64,000 nt of DNA from contig OZ025672.1 of NCBI GenBank assembly GCA_964019335.1, forward strand, positions 613,204 through 677,203, in the 5' to 3' direction. Shown here one piece after another: positions 9,419 through 20,466 of this stretch. The notes beneath the pieces are model-generated. The model was not told the DNA's origin, ran no database searches, and saw only the letters and a list, made by a program, of their open reading frames with translations. Position 1 is the first letter of the stretch; each line of letters opens with the position of its first letter. The DNA comes from Diplonema japonicum (Eukaryota; Euglenozoa; Diplonemea; Diplonemida; Diplonemidae). The position numbers were made by a program, and so were the translations under genes.

Positions 9419-11849
9419 CCACAGCCAAGTTGTAGCTTTTTGTGTTCCAGTGTTGTCAAAAATTGCAGAAAATTTTCAAGTCTGGTCAGTCCAGTGTTGG
9501 TCAGTCCCGTCCCATCCCCTAAAACGGAATATGGGCCTGGATGGGACTCACAGGACTCCATGGGACAGGACTCAGGACTCACAGGACTTTCCCCAACACT
9601 GTCACTATTTTTGATAGTTTTGCAACTTTTTTTTTTTTTTCTTTTTTTCCCTTTGGGAAAAAAAAAAAAAAAAAAAAAATGGGGAAAAAAAAAAGAGAAA
9701 AAAATACTTGATTTTTTTTGACATACATGATGTGTTTACCTTTTTTTTTCTCTTTTTTTTTGTATATTGTGCACCAGGAGGTGCATTGTGACACCTGCTT
9801 TTCCCTGTGCAGCATAGTGGTACATGTTATAAAACATGTGCTGTGTTGTGCACCCTGTGTTGCATACATCATGTATGTCGAAAATTTGCATGGGCCAGAC
9901 CTCAGACCACCAGTCTGGCCAACATTGCCCATCCAACCCTTTTTTTATTTTTTTTTTGCATTGTACTTTTCTTGCAAAGGCTTTAATATTTTAATATTTT
10001 ATTTAAAGCAGGTCTCTAAACCCCCTGATATTTTTTTTTTTTTTTTTTTTTTTATTTTAACATAGTCACAACAAGGTAGTATGAGCCTTGCCTCAGATCC
10101 CACCCAAACCTAGGACCTCTTTTTTTTGAACCTTTGAAACCAAAAGTGCCAATGCAAGCCCCAGCCTATTTGGGCCTTTGTGACACAAAAAACACCCTCC
10201 AGACCCCTGAAAATTTCAGGGGACTCCTGTCCTGTCCCTTGGAGTCCCCTGAGTCCCTCAAGGGTCTGGACCAACACTGGGCATACCTGACATTGCACAC
10301 AATGTATGCAACACAGGTTGATTACAGGGGGTGCACAACACAGTGCACAACATGGCATGTGTTTTATAACATGTACCACTATACTGCACAGGGAAAAGCA
10401 GGTGGAGTTGAGCTGAACACCACACACATTAAGGACACAACATGGAACACAGAAGAAGCTACAACCCAGCCACAGTGATCAAGGAAATGACACAGAATAC
10501 AGAAAAGCTACAACTCAGCCACAATGATTAAGGACACAACATGGAATGCAGAAGAAGCTATAACCCTGCTGCAGTAATTAAAAAAATTCTGATTGTGGAA
10601 TGCAGAAGAAGCTACAACCTGGCTGTGGTGCACCCCCTGTAATCAAGTAGACAGTTCTTGTGCACTGCCAACACCAGCCTCCTTTAACTCATATATTATT
10701 CCAAAGGTGGTGGGGATAACATGAAAAAACATCAGATGTGTTGTTTGCTGTTGACCTCCTCATTGGTCATCACTGAGCAAACCACATGAGCACAGCTCTT
10801 GGTTACCTGGGGCGCCCTGGCTGGGGTTGAGCTGAACACCACATGCATTAAGGACATGACACAGAATGCAGAAGAAGCTACAACCCGGCCACGGTGATTA
10901 AGGATACAATGCAGAACACAGAAGAAGCTACAACCTGGCTGTGGTGCCCCCTGTAATCAAATAGACAGTTCTTGTGCAGGGTGCCAACACCAGCCTCCTT
11001 TAACTCTTATATATATTATTCAGGTGGTGGGGATAACAAAGAAATATAAGAAGTACATCAGACCTCTCATCAGTCATCATCAGTAGTGCCCAAGTGGGAG
11101 AAAATAATGCAGATTCTCAGGGTGATGAATTGGCAGCAAACTGCATGAGCACAGAATGTTGGTTGCCCTGGGTTGTGTTGCTCTGGCTGCACACTGCACA
11201 CATTAAGGACACAATGCAGAACACAGAAGAAGCTACAACTGCAGTGCCCCCCCCCCCCCCCCCCCTGTATCAAGTAAACAGTTCTTGTGTGGGCACCACC
11301 AACATGATGAACAGGCATTTTCCTCCATCCACTTGGCCAGTCATCACCTGTAGCACCCTGAGTGGAAGAACAAATTGCAGATGCTCAGGGTGAGTAAACT
11401 ACTTAGGGCACCAGCTGGGGTTGAGCTGCACACCACATGCATTAAGGACATGATGTGGAATGCAGAAGTGGCCAAGGTGCACCCCCTGTCACTGGTGTCT
11501 CCTTTACCTCTTTCATGTTATTGGGTGGTGGGGATTACACAGAAATATGGAAATATAAGAAGTACATCAGATGTGTTGTTTGCTGTTGACCTCCATGCTG
11601 GTCATCACCAGTAGCACCCGAGTGGAGGAACGTATTGCAAATGCTCAGGGTGATGAACTGGCAGCAAATTACACACGCCCAGAATCTTGGTTACCAGGGG
11701 TGCCATGGCTGGTGTTGAGCTGCACACTGCACACATTAAGGACATGACATGGAATATTGTGCTGTCAGTGTTGTGGTGATATAGTCACCACTTTCAACCT
11801 TGATGATGCAAAGAGGAAAAAAGGGGAAAAGAAAAAAAAAATTAGGTAA

Positions 11850-12050
11850 GGAATTCCCTGTTCCACCAAGTTCCGCCAGTTCCACCATGTTCCGCCAGTT
11901 CCGCTAGTTCCACCACGTTCCGCCAGTTCCACTAGTTCCACCATGTTCCGCTGGTTCCACCACGTTCCACCATGTTCCGCCAGTTCCGCCATGTTCTGCC
12001 AGTTCTACCAGTTCCGCCAAGTTCCGGTTCCACCGTTCTGCCAAGTTCCG
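11850..12050 (-). repeat. Inverted, longer copy of the GGTGGAAC minisatellite
   Basis: Complement-strand version (GTTCCACCA / GTTCCGCCA monomers) with more repeats than its left-arm partner. The count has expanded or contracted independently in the two arms. Confidence 0.75.
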
Positions 12051-12484
12051 ACTTTTCAGTTTGGTGGAAGTGAACGGAACGACCCACCCCTGCCCAGAGC
12101 ACTGGCTAGGGTTGAGCTGCACACCGCATGCATTAAGGACACAACGTGGAACGCAAACGCGGCCGAGGTGCACCCTGTCACCGGTCTCCTTTACCTCTTT
12201 TATTATTGGGTGGTGGGGATAACACAGAAATATGGAAATATAAAGAAGTACATCAGATGTGTTGTTCGCTGTTGACCTCCACGTTGGTCATCACTGGTAG
12301 TGCCCGTGTGGGAGAAGATTACAGGGGCGCCATGGCTGGGGTTGAGTTGCACTCCACACGCATTAAGGACACGACGTGGAACGCAGAAGAAGCTACAGCT
12401 AGGCCAAGGTGCGCCCCCTGTAATCAAGTAGACAATGTTGTGGTGATATAGTCACCACTTTCGACCTTGATGATGCAAAGAGGG

Positions 12485-12528
<44 letters not shown>

Positions 12529-12640
12529 TAGGTAAGGAATTCCCTGTTCCGCCATGTTCCACCATGTTCCGCCAAGTTCCGACTTTTCAGTTTGGCGGAA
12601 GGGAACGGAACGACCCACCCCTGAAAGGACAGTGCTCCAC

Positions 12641-13260
12641 CAAAGTCTATCAGGTCTGTCTTTCGGGCTGGATTGGCGTTCTGCGTAGGTGCATATTTGA
12701 TGTGCTGGGATAGGCTCGCCAAGCCCGTTTTACCTATTGACCGAAGCAAAAACCTTGCCGGCCTCTGCCTCGGTCAGAAGAAGTTTGCAACCAATGGTAA
12801 AGGGGCAGCAACAGGCCCAACAGAGCCCCCACTCCTCTGCAGGATACCACACCCTGGCCGCCATGATAGCAGTGTATCGCCCAATATGGGATTTAGCATC
12901 CTTTGGGGGCTGAAGCTGCTTTCGGGGGTTTGTACTGGCCTTCTCGGTCCGGTGTAAGGAGTTTATCTCCTCCACCTCTCAGGGGTGAGCTGGCCAGGGG
13001 TGTCAGCACCAAAGTTGGGCCCCTCACAAGCCAGCTGCTCAACGTGCCTTGAGTAGTTGAGCTGGTCAATTTGACGAAAGAAGTACGGGTTTATGAGAAG
13101 TTAAAGATCCCGTGGGTGCTGTTTGTTGGTGCATTGAAAGGGGGAAGAAAAATTCAAACTGCCATGCAGGGTAAGCATTTTGGCTCTGCACAAGGAATAA
13201 AGCCCTTCCAGGCAAACGTGGTGGGAGCTGCTACCCCCTTAAGTAAAAAAGCTTCTTCTC
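12641..13260. other. No confident gene; possible gene remnant
   Basis: A minus-strand frame at 12730-12975 (about 81 aa, containing IGRYTAIMAARVWYPAEEW) has protein-like composition but no recognisable family. The plus strand also carries short frames. Without homology I would not call a gene. Confidence 0.2.
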
Positions 13261-13261
13261 A

Positions 13262-13315
13262 GAAAAACTCCCGGACGGAAAAATGTCCGGGTTTTTTGGT
13301 GTCCGGGAGTTTTTC
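13262..13315. repeat. Strong hairpin
   Basis: A 15-nt arm (GAAAAACTCCCGGAC) and its exact complement are separated by about 24 nt, and the adjoining GGACGGAAAAA / TTTTTCCGTCC gives an alternative pairing. It lies just outside the inverted repeat at 13341. Confidence 0.75.
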
Positions 13316-13607
13316 CGTCCGACATTATTCGTTTTACAGTAGTTAAATAATGGCCATTTCGCGTTAAATAATGAGTCCCCCTAGTGAGTGAAGAAAATGA
13401 CAAAGAGTGAAATAAAGAAAAAAAATACCTCCTTGTCAGTCTGGCAGGATGTGTCTGATTTAAAGAATGAAAAAGAGATCAAATGGACAATATGACAGTT
13501 TCTTCGTGAGTTCGTTCAGCCTCGGCTTTCCCAGTGTTTTGTTGTTTCATTTACTTTTTGCTTCTTCTTCATTACTAACTCTGCAGAAAGAAGGATACCA
13601 CATAATT

Positions 13608-15298
13608 ATGAAGGGAAGCAAAGGACAATTGGCAGTGATGCTGCAGGCGAGGCTCCCCACCTCTGAGACCACCAGCATTGAGGCAGTGGCTTCGGAGGAG
13701 ATGAAGAAGGTGAAGGAGAGGATTGCATCGATGGGAGGGTTGGATGTGGACATCTTCACCCTCACCTTATTATGTTTTTCACACATTGCATTCTATCACA
13801 GAGTTGTACACTACACATGGCTTTGGGAAGGAGTGCAAGCGCAAGTGCGACCTTTGAAAAAGCAAAGCAGAGTCCCCAGCTTGATTTCCGAGAGGAGAAG
13901 GTTTGCAGCTTCAATTGTGCCAACACAAACGGATGGGACTGCTGGCAGAAAGAAGCAGGGATAGCAGCCACCTTGATTAGTAGTGAAATCAGAACAGGGT
14001 CTGAGATCAATAGGTTCTTTGGTAGGCAGACCTTGAGTGAACTCACAGATCTGCACATTTTAAAGCAGGGCATCGACCCCCACAACTACAGCTTGCATGA
14101 TGACACACACACTCTTGTGGTGGTGGAGTGTGATGCAAGCAAGCCACAGCAGTTCACGTCTGTATGGAAAGAGCTTGTTGTGCAACTGATCACAGGGGTT
14201 GTGACAGGCTGTACAGGTGTGAGAGTGAACCTTGTGAAGTTTGTGATAACAATGTACATGGCCAATGACGAAAAGGCTATCGATGACATGAAGGGTGTTG
14301 CCAGTGCTCTGGCTCCCACAGCCGTCTTTTCAACAGACACTTCGCCTCGTGATTCCCTTGCCTCAGCAGTAGGTCGCTGCAAGACCAGCACTGGGACTTT
14401 CACTTCTGTCAACTCCCAATCAGACAGTGAACCCAGCGCCTACCAGGTACTCAGGAATTCAGAGTTCATCACACGCGTTGCCTCTGACGATGACCTGTCC
14501 TGCCTCGACACACAGGAGGAAGAGCTACCCTCAAGCCTGCTTGTGGATGAGACGAGGTCTGTGTCAATGATGCTCCCAAAGGTGCTTCAGACATTTGCTG
14601 TTGGCTATGGGACACGTGCACAGACTGCACCACTGCAGGCCCTGCAAGAAGAGCAGGAAAAATACTGTCGGAGTGAGCAAAGCCAGAATCGAGATGAGAA
14701 GCAAGAGCTTGCAAAAGACGAAAAGGGGCAGAAGGAAGATGAAACTTATGTCACTGACCTGAAGCGTGTTGTCCGCTATTTGGACCCCCGACTTGAGGAT
14801 CTGTCCGAGAATGATATTTCTTGTTCGAAGTCAAGGTCCCCAAGGAATAGGAAAAGGCTGAAGTCAACAAAAATAAAGAATGCTGTGAGAATGACCAAGG
14901 CAGAGATGTGTGTGTGGGGACGCATGTATAATGTACCATGCAGCACGTGGATCTCGCCGCTGGAGAATCTCATGGCGCCTAAACCACGCGATGTATCTGA
15001 CGACGAGTGGTACAAAATGGTGCAAGCGTGCTTCAAGTCGTGCACAACGCTGGGCTCCCTGTTAGATGGGAGCTGCTGCATTGAGAAGCTGAAGGCCCTC
15101 GGTGTGAGCAACCCGGCTTGGTTCGTTGATACTATACATGTTGACACCCTGTATACCACAGGGCCGCTGGACCATGTACTGGAGCAGATGGAACTCGCGG
15201 GAATAAAATATAAAGTCAAGATCTCCACCGTATCAAAGCAGACTGACAAGGCTAGGGGGGACACGAAAAAGAGAAAAAAACGCGCAAAGGCCCTTTAA
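13608..15298 (+). CDS. Unrecognised two-exon gene (~544 aa)
   Basis: Exons 13608-13745 and 13802-15298, joined across a 56-nt GT-AG intron that changes frame. The ATG lies 21 nt after a textbook acceptor: a pyrimidine tract, TACTAAC and then TCTGCAG. Exon 1 encodes a short helical, Glu/Lys-rich segment. Exon 2 has a mixed alpha/beta-like region (HTLVVVECDASKPQQFTSVWKEL), an acidic/Ser-rich middle, a charged Glu/Lys stretch around residues 300-340, and a C-terminal region with Cys-rich helices (ACFKSCTTLGSLLDGSCC) ending in a Lys/Arg tail (KKRKKRAKAL) that looks like a nuclear localisation signal. I know no matching family. Its position between inverted repeats raises the possibility of a transposon-encoded protein, but no DDE or recombinase motif was found. 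Confidence 0.55.
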
Positions 15299-15874
15299 CC
15301 CTCCCAGTCGCTCTGATTGTATTTCCCTCTCTGCATTTCCTCGATTTCCCTTCCTAGTTTTTCTAAGAATGAAGAAAAAAGAAGAAAAAACCAAACAAAC
15401 CCTCACACTTCATTCATTGCTCCTCTTCCCTCTCCTTCAAAATAACTTCTCGACCGTTTATTTATTTCTCCCTTGCTTGCCCCTTGTTGAAAGTGAGTGC
15501 TGTTGTTTGTATTTGTTCATGTTTAGTGATGAACTACACATGGCTTCTGTGCCTACCTGCTGGCCTACAGTACTTCGATGATGACGCGTAGCGTTTCCGA
15601 AGGCCCAACCCACAGTAACATAACCACCCGCCTCAGGTACCGCATGCCCCTTTCCTTTGCTTTTCACAAGGGAACTTTGCTCATTCCTCTTCTCTTTTCT
15701 TTTATTTCACGTTAATAAGTGTTGCCACCCCCTCACTCCTTTTTGCTGCAAACACCTGGGACCGACTGGTCTTCGACAACGGAAAAAGAAAAGGAGAAGG
15801 AAAGAAGAAAAAAAAAAAATAAAGAAACAACAGGAATAAAACATAAAATGGTTTCGAAAAAAAATAGCTATTTA

Positions 15875-16372
15875 TTAAATGAAAATCAGATGGCCTGAAT
15901 TCACGCGTGGGGACCCCACAAGTGAAATCATGCTCTGATTTTTATTCAGTACTACATTTTTATTTAATGATGAGCTGCTCTTGCAAAGAATTTGGGTGCT
16001 GAGTGTGGCTTCGCTGCTGCCTGCTTGTAGCTGCACAATGCGACTCTTTACTAAACAAGGTACTGGGTTTGGTATGATCAATTCGGCGAATTGATGTTGA
16101 CGTTTATGTCGTGATTCTGTGCACTTGTTGAAGTGGGCTAAGTCGAAGGGGCAGGGCTGAAGGGGGCGTTGCAGGGGACTGCTATGTTTGTCAACAGTTG
16201 GCCGTGTTTTTCTATTGGGTTTGATCGAGTGGTAGGTGCAAAACCTCTCCCACTCCTTCCTGTAGGCCATTTAGCTTGCCGTTGGAAGCGTGTCTTCCAT
16301 CACAGTTTTGGCCTCTTTCTCGAGGCTGATGCCCTTGGCTTGCTTCTCAGTCGCCTTCGGTTTTCTTCCCAT
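15875..16372 (-). pseudogene. Possible broken gene, weakly recombinase-like
   Basis: Two minus-strand frames abut: 16372-16271 (33 aa, MGRKPKATEKQAKG..., ends TAA) and 16270-15875 (131 aa, MAYRKEWERFCTYHSIKPN...). The TAA touches the next ATG. The YRKEWERFCTYHSIKP segment resembles the N-terminal SAM-like domain of tyrosine recombinases (as in Crypton elements), but no catalytic domain follows. Treat as a remnant, or as one gene broken by a stop or frameshift. Weak call. Confidence 0.25.
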
Positions 16373-16504
16373 TTTGCTAGAAAATGACTGTGGGCGTGAA
16401 ATAAGTACCTGATTTCACGCCCAGCAACGTTTGGCTAAAAACACGAGGGAAAGTGAAACCTGATTTATATCTTCTAGCCTAGATTCTTTAAGAGAGCTGC
16501 TCAG

Positions 16505-16509
<5 letters not shown>

Positions 16510-16550
<41 letters not shown>
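16510..16550. repeat. Poly-A tract (41 nt)
   Basis: Uninterrupted A run. It could be the tail of a retroposed sequence ending here, though no source is recognised upstream. Confidence 0.85.
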
Positions 16551-16554
<4 letters not shown>

Positions 16555-17031
16555 CCATTTGAGTTCCTCTTCAAAACCACTGAAGCAGCTTTTGGGCGCC
16601 TGGGGATTTGTCGGGCCGGTTTATTCCGTCCGGACATCGGTCAGCCCAACATTTCACTTTACAGCAAAGCAAATAGTGGTACTTTTCTTTTTGCACTTTT
16701 AAAGATCCTCGTGTGGATTATGTATGTGCTACTTTGCCCTCCTGAATAGAAAGAAAGAACGAAGGAAGGGAGAGGGGAAAAAAAGGAAAAAGGGAACCAT
16801 AATCATTCTATAGATTTTTATTTCTAAATAATATGGGGTTTTTCTGTTTTTCTGTGGTGAAGCTGACCAGCTGTTCCCTTAGAGGTGGCCAAAAAAATGA
16901 AAAAAAATGGAAAAAAAAAAGAGAAAAACTACAAACACGGCAACCAAATGAAAATTTACAAAGATAGAGCAGGATGTCAGGGCCCTGATTGACGAACACC
17001 GGATAAAGCCTGAGCTTATTTGCAACAAACG

Positions 17032-17056
17032 CCCCCCCCCCCCCCCCCCCCCCCCC
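17032..17056. repeat. Poly-C tract (25 nt)
   Basis: Uninterrupted C run, one of many long C/G runs in this window. Confidence 0.9.
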
Positions 17057-17646
17057 GGCTTTTACAACCTTTGGAAACTGTGGCAAGCTGGTCCTGTGTG
17101 AAGATAACCCCAAACTCCTTAGATGAAACTGGGCGAAGGAGAGGGACCATACACCTGCAGCAACTAAAAAGTAGGACACAATGCCCGTTCTTGCAAGAAC
17201 CCCCACTACTGGAGGTGTGTCGTGTTTGTAGTTTTTCTCTGGGAAGCCTAAAAAACGAAAATGAGAGTTCATACAACACACCTTTGCGTTCTGTTAAAGA
17301 GCACATGCAACAGTGTGCCATCCGAGCTGTATTGAGGTTGTTTCTTTGATGAGTTGTTGTTAACACTTCTCAACGGTGAATTTCTTTACTTTCCTTCTTT
17401 CTTTCCCTCTTATTTCACTCTTCGTCATTTTCTTCACTCACTAGGGGATTCATTATTTAATGCGAAATGGTCATTATTTAACTAGTGGCACCATTCCAGC
17501 CCATATTTTTGGCCATCTGAGGCCATTCCAGCCCTTAAAAGTGGGAATAAGCGCTTTACTTCCCCTTAAAATGCCACGGCGAAATAGCCACCCACTTAGA
17601 AAATCCCCAAAAAGCTGACCTGTGTGGGAAAAAATAGCTATTTACT

Positions 17647-17722
17647 GCCAACAAGTAATGACTTTACCGTTACCTCGAGGATGCGGAACCGAGAGGTCGG
17701 TAAAGCATTACTTGGCGGTAGG
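17647..17722. repeat. Imperfect ~30-bp hairpin
   Basis: The arm starting GCCAACAAGTAATGACTTTA is mirrored by one ending TAAAGCATTACTTGGCGG around a CTCGAGGATGCGG loop. It may be a miniature inverted-repeat element. Flanking sequence to 18.9 kb holds no gene that I can support. Confidence 0.6.
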
Positions 17723-18156
17723 TAAGTGGTTTTATTTCACGACACTCTGAAATTACTTCACCACGAGGGGCACAACAGGGTGACAAGGGTACAACAAGAG
17801 AGGGGTTACAAAGGTTACAATACAAGTTGTTTTTCCTCCTTTTGTTGACTAAGAGCTGCCGCTGTCGCTGGCATTGCCACTGTCACCATCTCTAATCAGG
17901 CCTTCCCATACCTAGTGCGGCCGCTGGCTCCTTTTTTTCTGCTGCTTCGGTATTTTGAAGTCATTTGGGGAGCTTGGGTAAGCTGACTAAGTTACACTTA
18001 CCCACAGAAGAGTTACCCCCAGAAACTGGGAACAAGGCCTAGCCAAAAGTGGGCAAATTGGGAGGAAAAAGTAGTCCAACTTGGAACTGAGCCGAGGCAA
18101 AAGTTGGCCAATTGAGCTGAACCTGGGGGGAAATAGCAAACTGAGAGGAAAAAGTA

Positions 18157-18329
18157 GCCCCACTGGGAACCGAACCGAGGTAAAAATTGGCCCACCGAGG
18201 CATATTATTTAACGGAAACCCCCTATTACTTCACGGAAAACAGGCCATTATTTCACCGTGAAGTAATGAGATTTAGCGTGAAGTAATGGGCCCCCAGTGC
18301 GTGAAGTAATTTCTGAAGAGTGAAATAAA
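18157..18329 (+). repeat. Dispersed ~175-bp repeat, copy 2
   Basis: Direct repeat of 9237-9418, followed by an A-run. Here CpG-containing motifs are intact (CACGG, CCGAACCGAGG) where copy 1 has CA/TG, as expected from deamination of methylated CpG in the older copy. Confidence 0.75.
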
Positions 18330-18950
18330 AAAAAAAAAAAAAAAACAGCAGTGAATGCAGTGAAGAGTGAAATAAAACGACCAAATGAGCCATTATTTAC
18401 TAGTTTTATGAGGAAAATCTCCTGCATACACTTTGCAGGCCTGTTCTCCCTTCAAGAGGGACTTAATCCTGAATGTGAACCCCCATTTCTAGTCAGTCTA
18501 TTTCTGAGGTTTGGTTTCTAGTTATTCTTTCCTTTCTGAGATTATCTAACAGTCAGAAAAAAAAAGGTAAAAATAAAAAATGAAGGAAAGAGACGGAGAT
18601 TCCACCACTCTTCTAGCAGTGGAGACAAGAAGACAACATGATTGTGGCGTGAAGATCTGCTGACTTTGTTTCCCCCTTTCCCTGGCAACAAACCATCCAC
18701 CTCTTTAGTTGCATCCTCAAATCCCTTGGTTGATTTGGAATGCTAACAGCTGTAGACATGCATCCCCCCCCCCCTTGCTCTTTTTCCCCCCACCTTAAAC
18801 TGCCTACAGGGATCAAAAAAGATGGATTTGGTTGCTTTGTGAACCTGGTTCACAAATCACAGTGGATGCTGCTTCTGCGAAGGATCTAACATCTATCACT
18901 GCCATCAACCCCGGGGGGGACGGCCCGGCAACCCAATGAAAGACACAACT

Positions 18951-19070
18951 TTTTTTTTGCATGAACAAGAAAAACAATATATTGATAATGAATTGTTATT
19001 GCTAAAAAGAGTAGTGGTAGCATTGTTGGGCTTATCCTTCTACAGGTTAATCCCGGCTGTGCACAAACAA
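18951..19070 (+). repeat. Retrotransposon left split repeat A1
   Basis: T-run, GCATGAACAAG..., ending GGCTGTGCACAAACAA. Matches A2 at 22996-23113 almost base for base. It stays open into ORF1 by chance; the ORF1 start is taken downstream. Confidence 0.85.
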
Positions 19071-19076
19071 AAAATA

Positions 19077-20234
19077 ATGTCTGTGACCATCCCCTTTGAA
19101 GGTGAAAAGCTCGATCTGCTTACCGCGACGGAGTACCCTCTCCACGAGGAGAAGGCTCCAGCGTCAGACAGTTGCATATTCCTTGAATGTGAGAAAAACC
19201 ACAGTTCAGGATACAACTGCTGTCGCTGCGGCAAGGTAGGAAGTCCTTCCTGTCTTAAGTCTACGCTGAAGAAGGCGGGAAAGACTTTCACTGCCGACCT
19301 TGAACTAGGAAGCTGGGTGTGTCCACCCTGCCTGTGGGCAGTTCAGATCAACGGCGAAGAGATGATCATTCCCACTCCCTCCCCGAAGGCCCCTGTGCCT
19401 CCGGAAGGATCAACTCCTTCCAAGAACTCCTTGACGGAAGCAGTTGAAGCTTTCCTGAGCAGTCCTCAAGGTGTTGCCTACATACACACGAGACACGGAG
19501 AGCTTGTTGACCTCACTGAGGAAACGGGCCGCGGAGGCCCCGCTGACCGCGGAGGTCAGCCCGAAGAGGTCCTAGGCCGTGGAGGCCTCGCTGACCGCGG
19601 AGGTCAGCCTGGACAAGAAATGGGCCGCCGAGGCCCCACTGACCGCGGAGGTCAGTCCGGAAGCTTGCTAGGTCGCGGAGACCTCACTGACCGTGGAGGT
19701 CAGCCTGCAAGCTTCCAGGGACGCTTGGGACATGTCGGCTCCTTCGAAACCCTTCCCGATTCCCTTGATATAAAACGCCCTATCTCATGGAAGGGATACT
19801 TCACAAATCCGTTTGTGCGACGCGAGATCTGGAGCGAGATTCGTATCAGATATCAGGGAAGGGAGATACCGGAGACCCCGTCGGACGAGGCAAAAGGGGT
19901 CGAACACGATCAGCGCAGGTTCTTGGCACTGTTGAAGTCTCTGTTCGCGGCTGCCGCGACGGCCGGCGAATCGCTACTGCCAACAATCCACCTCCTTATG
20001 GTCCATCTTGAGACGAACCGCATTCGGCTTCGGTCCGGCGACAGGATCATAGCTACCAAAAGGAGTGTGCGGTTCGAACAAAGGATGCACACTGTCCCTT
20101 GGACTAGCTACACCGAGGAGGTGCTTTGCCAGGTGATGAAGAACGTCACGGCCATCAGGGAGGATCCGAGGAGTACGGACGACATGCCGAGCTCCAAACG
20201 CCCTCGATTCTTTCGCCCCTCAACGAAGCGTTGA
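19077..20234 (+). CDS. Retrotransposon ORF1 (Gag-position) with PHD-like zinc finger
   Basis: 385 aa from the ATG at 19077, the first Met after repeat A1; an in-frame upstream Met at 18936 lies outside the element and the repeat is unlikely to be coding. Zinc ligands: Cys48/Cys51, Cys59, then a GSWVCPPC ending with Cys82/Cys85, resembling the W-x-C-x2-C end of a PHD finger; Cys33, Cys38 and His42 may add ligands. Residues ~151-214 are a Gly/Arg/Asp-rich repeat region encoded by a 48-bp minisatellite. The C-terminal part is helical and basic, compatible with a nucleic-acid-binding structural protein. Assignment as Gag rests on position. Confidence 0.7.
   Translation: MSVTIPFEGEKLDLLTATEYPLHEEKAPASDSCIFLECEKNHSSGYNCCRCGKVGSPSCLKSTLKKAGKTFTADLELGSWVCPPCLWAVQINGEEMIIPTPSPKAPVPPEGSTPSKNSLTEAVEAFLSSPQGVAYIHTRHGELVDLTEETGRGGPADRGGQPEEVLGRGGLADRGGQPGQEMGRRGPTDRGGQSGSLLGRGDLTDRGGQPASFQGRLGHVGSFETLPDSLDIKRPISWKGYFTNPFVRREIWSEIRIRYQGREIPETPSDEAKGVEHDQRRFLALLKSLFAAAATAGESLLPTIHLLMVHLETNRIRLRSGDRIIATKRSVRFEQRMHTVPWTSYTEEVLCQVMKNVTAIREDPRSTDDMPSSKRPRFFRPSTKR
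19527..19718 (+). repeat. In-frame 48-bp minisatellite, four units, inside ORF1
   Basis: Four 48-bp units each encode a 16-aa repeat built round GRGG(P/L)ADRGGQP. The length is a multiple of three, so copy-number change would keep the frame. Confidence 0.85.
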
Positions 20235-20466
20235 AGCGAAGAGACCGAACCTACCCCTGGGAGCCGGCCCGGCTCCTCCCCCGATCATCAACAACCTTCC
20301 TCCTCCTCACCTTCCTCCCTCGATTCCTCCCCTTCCATCTTTAAACCCCTTTTCTATTCAGACAATACATCCTTCTGCAGATCGGAGACGAGGTCGTCCT
20401 GTACTCAACGACTTCTCGATAACGCAAGAAGAGATTCAGCCCTTATTCGACCAGACACAGCAGATC

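Larger units (their letters stand above)
6803..12640. repeat. Large imperfect palindrome of non-coding repeats
   Basis: The left part (about 6.8-9.9 kb) is mirrored as reverse complement in the right part (about 10.1-12.6 kb), centred near 10.05 kb. Paired landmarks: GGGTGGGTCGTTCCG at 7376 with its complement ending ~12092; the block following the T-run at 7500-7560 with 11755-11815; poly-G 7980-8000 with poly-C 11247-11265; 8100-8160 with 11090-11150; 9095-9120 with 10250-10280; 9780-9870 with 10300-10400. The arms have diverged, and the left arm has about 1.2 kb extra around 8.6-9.75 kb. No convincing gene lies within; the open frames here are low-complexity. It could be a foldback-type element or an inverted duplication of a satellite. 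Confidence 0.8.
13341..17484. mobile_element. Candidate ~4.1-kb element bounded by ~75-bp inverted repeats
   Basis: The sequence from AGTTAAATAATG to GAGTGAAATAA at 13341-13417 reappears as reverse complement at 17410-17484 with few differences. Between lie a two-exon gene (13608-15298) and a broken minus-strand frame (15875-16372). Target-site duplication could not be confirmed, and the same motifs recur elsewhere (9.3, 15.7, 17.7 and 18.2-18.4 kb), so the repeats may instead be two independent small elements. Confidence 0.4.

Noticed and set aside
18936-19076. Upstream start for retrotransposon ORF1
   Set aside because: It would begin outside the element and run through terminal repeat A1; the Met at 19077 is the first after the repeat.
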